From the NCBI GenBank assembly GCA_030590585.1, contig JAUUYD010000170.1:1-5835 (forward strand): 5,835 nucleotides of DNA, read 5' to 3'. Of this stretch, positions 1 through 5,042 are shown piece by piece (within the stretch, counting starts at the first letter, position 1; each line of letters begins with the position of its first letter). The position numbers and the translations under genes are program-made. This DNA is from Spirochaeta sp. Lineage in GTDB: Bacteria > Spirochaetota > Spirochaetia > Spirochaetales_E > Spirochaetaceae_B. Below the pieces are notes generated by a model. It saw only the letters and a program-made list of their open reading frames with translations. It had not been told where the DNA came from and did no database searches.

Positions 1-364
1 GCCCCCGAAAAATCACCCTGCCTGCGGTATCTTCAATCTCAATAATGTCCAGGAGATTCATCTTGTAGAAGTCGATTATCTCACTCTCAAATCGATCACT
101 TTCTCCATGAATCAGCCGGTCTGCAATAAATTTTTTCTTTGAATACACTGAAGCGATTGCCAGGCATTTTTCCTTAATAGTTTCAAACTCATTAAAGTAA
201 GAAGAAACACCATCCATAAGGCGGACTTCTGTTTCGTACCGAACCGTTTTATACCGGGTATAGTAATTCGCCCAGAACGAGAAGATTCCGGGAATCAGAA
301 TAATCAGGAAAAATGCGAACAGAATCTTTCGATTCAACTTATAATTCAGGAATCTGAACATCAT
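1..364 (-). CDS. Membrane sensor protein, N-terminal part (cut by the window edge)
   Basis: The first 121 residues of a membrane-anchored sensor are visible; the rest lies beyond position 1. A short basic start (FRFLNYKLNRK) leads into one hydrophobic helix at about residues 13-33 (ILFAFFLIILIPGIFSFW). An extracytoplasmic, helix-rich stretch follows, ending near residues 105-121 with LDIIEIEDTAGRVIFRG. A transmembrane helix, then a long helix, then a strand carrying D/E-x-x-G-R-V is the usual start of a dCACHE-type ligand-binding domain. Such domains front histidine kinases, diguanylate cyclases and chemoreceptors; the output domain is not visible, so the class is open. Two adjacent ATG codons (364 and 361) can serve as start. 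GAGGG (complement of 373-377) lies 8 nt from the first and GGAG (complement of 367-370) lies 5 nt from the second. The gene is divergent from the DUF438 gene across 186 nt. Certain as a coding region, moderately sure of the sensor role. Confidence 0.8.
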   Translation of the reverse strand, partial: MMFRFLNYKLNRKILFAFFLIILIPGIFSFWANYYTRYKTVRYETEVRLMDGVSSYFNEFETIKEKCLAIASVYSKKKFIADRLIHGESDRFESEIIDFYKMNLLDIIEIEDTAGRVIFRG

Positions 365-393
365 AACTCCAACCCTCTGTCATGAAAATAACC

Positions 394-414
394 AGTGTAT
401 CCGAAAAATACACT
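394..414. promoter_or_regulatory. Perfect 7-bp inverted repeat, possible operator
   Basis: AGTGTAT and ATACACT form a perfect inverted repeat separated by the 7 nt CCGAAAA. It lies in the divergent region, 30 nt upstream of the minus-strand sensor start and 136 nt upstream of the DUF438 start. The dyad size (21 bp) and AT-rich arms suit a dimeric repressor or activator. No T-run follows on either strand, so a terminator is unlikely. The arms vaguely resemble the TGTAT...ATACA half-sites of NsrR-type operators, but the spacer is longer than in that motif, so no regulator is assigned. Confidence 0.4.
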
Positions 415-550
415 TCCTTGAATAATATTGTGCTCCAGATGCAGGATCTTGCCGCAACGGGTGTGCTGCAGGAAGCTATATTTCCGGTAACCCCTCGCTG
501 TCATCTTCCGGCACCTTTGATAATCCCATATAAATCAGCATACTTAAATC

Positions 551-1786
551 ATGAGCGAAATGATAAAAAATCATAATGATAAACAGGAACAGCTGAAAAG
601 CATCGTCATGGATCTCCATGAAGGCAAGACCCCAAAGGAAGTCAAAAAAAGATTTGACAAACTCATCCGTAATGTCAGCCCTGAAGAAATAGCCGAGATG
701 GAGCAGGGACTTATAGCGGAAGGTATGCCTGTGGAGCAGGTACAGAGCCTCTGCGATGTTCACGTCTCGGTATTTAAATCGGCCATAGAGGAAGCCCCGA
801 AAGGTAAGATTCTCCCGGGTCATCCGATACACAGTTACCGTGAGGAAAATAAGGCCGCCAGAAAATATGCCCGTACATTACAGAGAGAGTCCCGGAATGC
901 CAGCCGCAAGGGGAATCGGTTTTCTGCAGCCATGGAAGATATGGAAGCACTTGAAATCCACTTCCGGCGAAAGGAGAATCAGCTCTTTCCCTATCTTGAG
1001 GCGGTGAACTTCACCGGCCCCTCCAAGGTGATGTGGGGAAAACACGATGAGATTCGCGAGGTTTTTAAAGAAGTACGTAAAGCTCATGCCTCCGGGGATA
1101 ATAAAGTGCTGCGCCGAAAGGTAAGAGCCCTGGCTGGTGCCGTCAAGCGAATGATCTTCATGGAAGAACGGATCCTATTCCCGACGGCACTGAGAAAACT
1201 CTCCGACAAGGCCTGGGTAGAGATTAGACGGGGTGAGGCGGAAATCGGTTACGCCTGGATAAGCCCCGGAAACCTATGGGACGCAAATGTCGTACAGGCG
1301 GAGAGCTTCAGAGAGAGCAGTGCTGCAGCGCCTGCTCCCCGGGAACAACTCCCGGAATCTGCAGTTAGCTCCGATAATCCCGGAATACCCCTTGAGACCG
1401 GGGAACTGCTCCCGGCACAACTGAACATGATGCTCAAAGCCCTGCCCTTCGATCTTACCTTCGTGGACGGCGATGACAAGGTTTGTTACTACTCCCAGGG
1501 AAAGGAGCGCTTATTCCCGAGAAGCCCGGGCATCATCGGCAGAGACGTCTCTAATTGCCATCCCCCGAAGAGCGTTCATATTGTTGAAAAGATTGTTCAG
1601 AGCTTCAGGAACAAAGAGAAGGACGTGGCGGAATTCTGGTTTACCATGAACGAAAGGTTCATCCATATCCGCTATTTCCCGGTCTACAGTGAGCTGGGTT
1701 TATATAAAGGGACTATTGAGGTCAGCCAGGATGTTACGGATATCCGGGCACTGGAAGGTGTACGCAAGTTGCTGGATTGGGATTGA
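551..1786 (+). CDS. DUF438 - hemerythrin-like (HHE) - PAS domain protein
   Basis: A 411-residue soluble protein with three parts. Residues about 10-78 match the DUF438 helical domain (LHEGKTPKEV, SPEEIAEMEQGLIAEGMP, LCDVHV with Cys68 and His71). Residues about 90-235 form a hemerythrin-like four-helix bundle with likely di-iron ligands among H91/H94 (HPIHSYREEN), H137/E142 (HFRRKENQLFP), H165 (WGKHDEIRE) and E205/E206 (MEERILFP). After a Pro/Ser/Ala-rich linker (about 250-288) comes a PAS domain (about 290-400) with the family motif NCHPPKS (335-341) and the usual ending VSQDVTDIRALEG. Proteins of this architecture are widespread in anaerobes. HHE centres are known to bind O2 or NO or to take part in iron-centre repair (YtfE/ScdA), so a redox or NO sensing or repair role is inferred. 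No kinase, cyclase or DNA-binding domain follows the PAS. ATG 551 is the earliest possible start (in-frame TAA at 545) and keeps the full DUF438 domain, but no convincing Shine-Dalgarno precedes it. Confidence 0.92.
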   Translation: MSEMIKNHNDKQEQLKSIVMDLHEGKTPKEVKKRFDKLIRNVSPEEIAEMEQGLIAEGMPVEQVQSLCDVHVSVFKSAIEEAPKGKILPGHPIHSYREENKAARKYARTLQRESRNASRKGNRFSAAMEDMEALEIHFRRKENQLFPYLEAVNFTGPSKVMWGKHDEIREVFKEVRKAHASGDNKVLRRKVRALAGAVKRMIFMEERILFPTALRKLSDKAWVEIRRGEAEIGYAWISPGNLWDANVVQAESFRESSAAAPAPREQLPESAVSSDNPGIPLETGELLPAQLNMMLKALPFDLTFVDGDDKVCYYSQGKERLFPRSPGIIGRDVSNCHPPKSVHIVEKIVQSFRNKEKDVAEFWFTMNERFIHIRYFPVYSELGLYKGTIEVSQDVTDIRALEGVRKLLDWD

Positions 1787-1800
1787 TTCCCGAATTTTTT
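1777..1800 (+). terminator. Weak Rho-independent terminator overlapping the DUF438 gene stop
   Basis: TTGGGA (1777-1782) pairs with TCCCGA (1788-1793), including one G-U pair, around a 5-nt loop. One A and then six T residues (1795-1800) follow. The TGA stop of the DUF438 gene (1784-1786) lies in the loop, so ribosomes reaching the stop would disturb the hairpin. The stem is short, so termination may be partial and could allow readthrough into the downstream small ORF and ygbA-like gene. Confidence 0.45.
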
Positions 1801-1829
1801 GACCTCTGACGCCCCGGACAGCTGCCCCA

Positions 1830-1937
1830 ATGCAACCGTGGAAGCCACTGAAAGAGGAGTCTTATATTTTCGATGGTGCTCGCTTTGAGAAGGAGTTCGG
1901 AATGAAGAATTTGCTGGTGAATAGAATCATTGACTGA
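1830..1937 (+). CDS. Possible small ORF (35 aa) overlapping the ygbA-like start
   Basis: An open frame encodes 35 residues beginning MQPWKPLKEESYIF and ending MKNLLVNRIID; no family is recognised. The frame is open from just after a TGA at 1800-1802. ATG 1830 has no Shine-Dalgarno, but the internal in-frame ATG 1902 has a good one (AGGAG 1891-1895, 6 nt spacing), which would give only 11 residues. The TGA stop (1935-1937) overlaps the TTG start of the next gene by 8 nt, an arrangement typical of translational coupling. The composition (Trp, Phe, Glu, Gly) is protein-like. It could be a genuine small protein, a leader peptide (11-residue form), a remnant of a decayed gene, or chance. Function unknown. 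Confidence 0.33.
   Translation: MQPWKPLKEESYIFDGARFEKEFGMKNLLVNRIID
1891..1895 (+). promoter_or_regulatory. Shine-Dalgarno AGGAG before ATG 1902
   Basis: AGGAG lies 6 nt before ATG 1902, which opens the 11-codon end of the small ORF. It is the best ribosome-binding site in the region upstream of the ygbA-like gene. The TTG start at 1930 has only the weaker GGTGA (1916-1920, 9 nt spacing). Ribosomes loaded at AGGAG would stop at 1937 and could restart at TTG 1930. Confidence 0.45.
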
Positions 1938-2262
1938 GAATAAGCTGGTTCGTAAATTCCCGCCCGGTGAAGTGAAAACTCTAAAGGCGATGGTATCCCT
2001 TTACTGCCGAAAGAAGCACAGCTCAAAGTCGGGAATCTGTCAGGACTGCCGGGACCTTATCAACTACAGTCTTCAGCGCATGGAAACCTGCCGTTATGGG
2101 TTAGACAAGCCCTTATGCAGGCAGTGTAAAACGCAATGCTACGAAAAATCGATGCGAATACGCATTCGTGAGGTAATGCAGTACTCCGGCCCCCGTATGC
2201 TGTTCTATCATCCTTTGCTGACAATTGCTTACATGTTACGAAAAATCAGGAACACTTCATAA
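1930..2262 (+). CDS. ygbA: YgbA-family protein (nitrous oxide-stimulated promoter family)
   Basis: A 110-residue, Cys-rich, basic soluble protein of the YgbA_NO family. Recognisable blocks are EVKTLKAMVSLYCRKKH (14-30), C37-x2-C40, YSLQRMETCRYG (46-57, Cys54), KPLCRQCKTQCY (60-71, Cys63/66/70) and the hallmark VMQYSGPRMLFYHP (82-95). The conserved Cys set suggests a metal or Fe-S site, which is inference. In E. coli the ygbA gene belongs to the NO-responsive NsrR regulon and has been linked to nitrosative stress; its biochemical role is not established to my knowledge. The length matches the family. The start is TTG at 1930: an in-frame TGA at 1918-1920 excludes upstream ATG starts, and GGTGA (1916-1920) is a weak ribosome site. 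It follows the DUF438/HHE/PAS gene on the same strand, which supports a shared NO or redox role. It is convergent with the ABC operon, with 17 nt between stops. Confidence 0.88.
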   Translation: MTENKLVRKFPPGEVKTLKAMVSLYCRKKHSSKSGICQDCRDLINYSLQRMETCRYGLDKPLCRQCKTQCYEKSMRIRIREVMQYSGPRMLFYHPLLTIAYMLRKIRNTS

Positions 2263-2279
2263 TAAGCGATATCTCATCC

Positions 2280-3944
2280 CTACATGCTCAAATCATCACC
2301 CTTGGACACCTTGTTGAATATCAGCAGGGAAATCAATGTCAAAAGGGCCAGTATCGTTGAGAGTGCAGCGGCGATTCCGTAGTTTCCTCGGATAATCTGG
2401 GTATAAATCTCCACTGTCAGGGTTTTCGTCCGTCCAACATAGAGAAGAATGGCCGTTGAAAGCTCACTGATCATGGTTACCCAGCTCAGAATGGCTCCGG
2501 AAATAAGACCTGCAGCCATCATCGGCATGGTAATTTTATAGAAAGCTTTAATTTTGGAGCTGCCCAGACTCAGAGCCGCCTCCTCTATATTCATCGGGAT
2601 CTGCTGGAGCACCGCTACGCTGGAACGGATGGTGTACGGCAGCCTCCGGAGAACCAGTCCTATCACCATGATGAGCATGGTTCCGCTGAGCAGTATCGGC
2701 GGTTTATTGAAGGCAATGAGTAAAGTGATGCCCACAACTGAGCCCGGAATAATATACGGCACCATGGATATCGTGTCAGCGATACCTGTAAGGATGTTCC
2801 GTCGACGGACTGTAATGTAGGCGATAAGGGCAGCGAAAAATACAATTACCACCAGGGATATACCCGGGATGATAAGGGTATTGGATATGGAACGTCCCAC
2901 CCTGTCGAAGGCGTTGATGAAGTTACCAAATGAATACCCGGGAACAAATACCGTTCCATTCACATTCTTGAAAGCGGTATAGATGATGTACACCTGGGGC
3001 ATTATTGAGAGGCCTATAAGACCATAGGAATACACATGAATCAGAATCCTCGTTAGGCCCCTGGCTTCAATCGGGCGAATCTTGTTCATCGAGTTCATCG
3101 TGAAGGTTTTCCGGGTGGACAGGTATCTTTGAACCAGGAAGATAAGGGTGGTGATGATGATGGCGATGATTGAAATCGCCGCGGCAAAGCCGTCATCCCC
3201 CCCGAGTTCACTGATGAACTCGTTAAAGATAGTGACAGGAAAGGTTCTGAAACCCTCACCTATAATCATGGGAGTTCCGAAGTCCGCCAGGGAACGCATG
3301 AACACCAGCAAGCCGCCTGCAAACAATGTCGGTCCGATGAGGGGTACAATGATGACGAAAAAGCGTTTTAAACCCGAACAGCCGAGATTTTCACTGGCCT
3401 CCAGGAGAGAGTTATCCACGTTCTTCAGCGCCCCTGAAACGTAAAGAAATATCAGAGGATAGAGCTGAAGGGTCAGTACCACAAGTATCCCTGCAAAACC
3501 GTAAATACTCGGAAAATTAATTCCAAGTGTTTCCCGGAAGAACACTGTGATGACACCGCTGCGTCCCAGAAGAAGTATCCAGGAATAAGCGCCGATGAAC
3601 GGTGCCGACATAGACGAGAGGATAATAAGAATGCGCAACAGCGATTTCCCCCGTATATTGAAACGGGTAAAGATATAAGCCAGTGGTGTTCCCAGCATCA
3701 CTGTGAGAATGGTGACTCCGAAGGTCACTTTAAAGCTGTTCAATAAGGTATTGAAGTAGTACGGCTTACTGAAAAATTTCACGAAATAAGACAGGGTAAA
3801 CTGTCCGGTCTCTTTGTCCACCACGGCCTGTATCAACAGATTGAACAGGGGATAGACAAGAAAGACACCGTAAAGTCCCAGCACCATCAGTGTCACCAGG
3901 CTCCAGATGTCGAGGCGTTTACCTGCGATGGGGTTACGACCCAT
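2280..3944 (-). CDS. ABC importer permease, fused two-domain, FbpB/AfuB type
   Basis: A 554-residue inner-membrane protein holding two binding-protein-dependent permease domains in one chain, as in Fe3+-type (FbpB/AfuB) importers, so a single copy would make the whole channel. About 12 hydrophobic helices are visible, six per half, joined by a basic linker at about residues 273-300. Each half has the cytoplasmic EAA loop that contacts the ATPase: LLEASENLGCSGLKRFFVIIVP (180-201) and EEAALSLGSSKIKAFYKITMP (454-474). ATG 3944 is chosen because it overlaps the ATPase stop by 11 nt and has AGGA 9 nt upstream (complement of 3954-3957). ATG 3980 (12 residues longer, GGAG 7 nt upstream) and ATG 4016 (24 residues longer, GGAG touching the ATG) are possible, but the added residues are read from the ATPase coding end. 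It is the last gene of the visible operon. Family and role are sure, the substrate is not. Confidence 0.93.
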   Translation of the reverse strand: MGRNPIAGKRLDIWSLVTLMVLGLYGVFLVYPLFNLLIQAVVDKETGQFTLSYFVKFFSKPYYFNTLLNSFKVTFGVTILTVMLGTPLAYIFTRFNIRGKSLLRILIILSSMSAPFIGAYSWILLLGRSGVITVFFRETLGINFPSIYGFAGILVVLTLQLYPLIFLYVSGALKNVDNSLLEASENLGCSGLKRFFVIIVPLIGPTLFAGGLLVFMRSLADFGTPMIIGEGFRTFPVTIFNEFISELGGDDGFAAAISIIAIIITTLIFLVQRYLSTRKTFTMNSMNKIRPIEARGLTRILIHVYSYGLIGLSIMPQVYIIYTAFKNVNGTVFVPGYSFGNFINAFDRVGRSISNTLIIPGISLVVIVFFAALIAYITVRRRNILTGIADTISMVPYIIPGSVVGITLLIAFNKPPILLSGTMLIMVIGLVLRRLPYTIRSSVAVLQQIPMNIEEAALSLGSSKIKAFYKITMPMMAAGLISGAILSWVTMISELSTAILLYVGRTKTLTVEIYTQIIRGNYGIAAALSTILALLTLISLLIFNKVSKGDDLSM

Positions 3945-5025
3945 GGATAAGATTCCTGCTGCCGTCCTGTGAGAAAACATTGAGTTTCTCCGACTTAATG
4001 GTAATCCAAACCTCATCTCCAGTCTTGAAGGGGCTGTCCATCACCGATTCATGAATAATCTCGATGTTCTGACCACCGGGAATTTCCACATGGTAATGAG
4101 TGTTGAGTCCCAGAAATACCTCGTCTGTAATCCGGCACTTGATACCTTGAGTTTTTCCAGACGGCCGGGCATCGGACATCTGGAAATCTTCCGGCCTGAT
4201 TGAGAGTATGACATGGGCATCCGAATCAAAGTGCAGGCTTTCAATCTCGAATTCATGTCCGCTCATCTTCACCAACTTCTCAGCAGAGGAGTATTCAGCC
4301 TCAATCAGGTTGGTTCGGCCGATGAAAGTTGCAACAAAGACATTCGACGGCCGGTGGTAAATTTCCCGGGGAGTACCGACATGCTGGATAACCCCGTCTT
4401 TCATCACCGCGATTCGATCGGAGATGGCCATGGCCTCCTCCTGATCGTGAGTAACGTAAATTGTGGTGATTCCAACGTCCTTCTGAAGGTCCTTGATTAC
4501 CTGCCGCATTTCCATGCGCAGCTTGGCATCCAGGTTTGACAGGGGCTCATCCATCAACAGGACATCGGGTTTGATAACCAGGGCTCTGGCCAGGGCCACT
4601 CTTTGCTGCTGACCTCCGGACAGACGCTCGGGCATACGGTCTTTGTACTCCAGAATCTGCATGAGTTCGAGAAATTCCTCGGTGGCCATACGGATATCAT
4701 CTTTTGGAAGATTCCGATTCTTCAGCCCGAACTCCACATTCTGCCGCACGGTGTAATGGGGAAATATGGCGTAATTCTGAAACACCATGCCGATGTTCCG
4801 CTTGCTCACCTCCATATTGTTGATGAGCTTTTTGTCAAAGCGGAATTCCCCCCCCTCGATGGTATTGAATCCGGCAATCATCCTTAAGAGGGTGGTTTTA
4901 CCGCAACCCGAGGGTCCCAGGAGGGTGAAAAATTCCTTATCTCGAATTTCTATGGATAAATCCGGGATAATCGTGTTCTCTCCGTATTTCTTGACTGCGT
5001 TTTTGATTGAGATGCCAACACTCAT
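3934..5025 (-). CDS. ABC importer ATP-binding protein, FbpC/PotA-like with TOBE domain
   Basis: A 363-residue cytoplasmic ATPase that powers the adjacent permease. All nucleotide-binding motifs are intact: A-loop Tyr14, Walker A GPSGCGKTT (37-45), Q-loop Gln83 (VFQNYAIFPH), signature LSGGQQQR (135-142), Walker B VLLMDE (155-160, catalytic Glu160), D-loop SNLD (163-166) and switch His193 (VTHDQEEA). FIGRTN (234-239) leads into a C-terminal extension with SIRPED (275-280) and a TOBE-type fold to about residue 356, typical of the CUT1/Fe3+/polyamine importer group (FbpC, PotA, MalK); the length is normal for that group. ATG 5025 starts the protein just before its first strand. AGGAG (complement of 5038-5042) lies 12 nt upstream, next to the stop of the binding-protein gene. 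The 17-nt gap upstream and the 11-nt overlap with the permease show one operon. Confidence 0.95.
   Translation of the reverse strand: MSVGISIKNAVKKYGENTIIPDLSIEIRDKEFFTLLGPSGCGKTTLLRMIAGFNTIEGGEFRFDKKLINNMEVSKRNIGMVFQNYAIFPHYTVRQNVEFGLKNRNLPKDDIRMATEEFLELMQILEYKDRMPERLSGGQQQRVALARALVIKPDVLLMDEPLSNLDAKLRMEMRQVIKDLQKDVGITTIYVTHDQEEAMAISDRIAVMKDGVIQHVGTPREIYHRPSNVFVATFIGRTNLIEAEYSSAEKLVKMSGHEFEIESLHFDSDAHVILSIRPEDFQMSDARPSGKTQGIKCRITDEVFLGLNTHYHVEIPGGQNIEIIHESVMDSPFKTGDEVWITIKSEKLNVFSQDGSRNLIHGS
3954..3957 (-). promoter_or_regulatory. Shine-Dalgarno AGGA for permease start 3944
   Basis: Read on the minus strand, AGGA lies 9 nt before ATG 3944, inside the last codons of the ATPase gene. Together with the overlap of the ATG with the ATPase TAA stop, it favours 3944 over the longer starts at 3980 and 4016. 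A rival GGAG sits 7 nt before ATG 3980. Confidence 0.5.
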
Positions 5026-5037
5026 ATCCCGGTTCCG

Positions 5038-5042
5038 CTCCT
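5038..5042 (-). promoter_or_regulatory. Shine-Dalgarno AGGAG for the ATPase gene
   Basis: Read on the minus strand, AGGAG directly follows the TAA stop of the binding-protein gene (TAAAGGAG, sharing context with the stop) and lies 12 nt before ATG 5025. The spacing is a little long. The placement suggests that ribosomes finishing the upstream gene could feed the ATPase gene. Confidence 0.5.

Noticed and set aside
418..431. TTGAATAATATTGT as a possible FNR/HcpR-type site
   Set aside because: The right half does not match ATCAA or GTCAA, so the symmetry needed for a CRP/FNR-family site is absent.
506..534. Possible sigma70 promoter with -10 TATAAA (529-534) for the DUF438 gene
   Set aside because: At 16-18 nt spacing the -35 region (TTCCGG or shifted) matches the consensus poorly and there is no extended -10, so it is not listed as a feature.
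382..576. 64-codon plus-strand ORF in the divergent intergenic region
   Set aside because: It has no Shine-Dalgarno, no recognisable family, overlaps the DUF438 gene start and covers the inverted repeat; most likely a chance frame.
476..832. 118-codon minus-strand ORF
   Set aside because: It is antisense to the well-supported DUF438 domain; its hydrophobic, Phe-rich sequence is what the reverse complement of Lys/Glu-rich codons gives.
890..1386. Recurrent word TCCCGGAAT (890, 1350, 1378; reverse complement at 285)
   Set aside because: All copies lie inside coding regions in varied contexts with no regular spacing; local codon preference is the simplest explanation.
3148..3444. 98-codon plus-strand ORF opening MVMMMAMIEIAAAKPSSPPSS
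   Set aside because: It is a low-complexity mirror of the permease coding sequence, with no ribosome site or family match.
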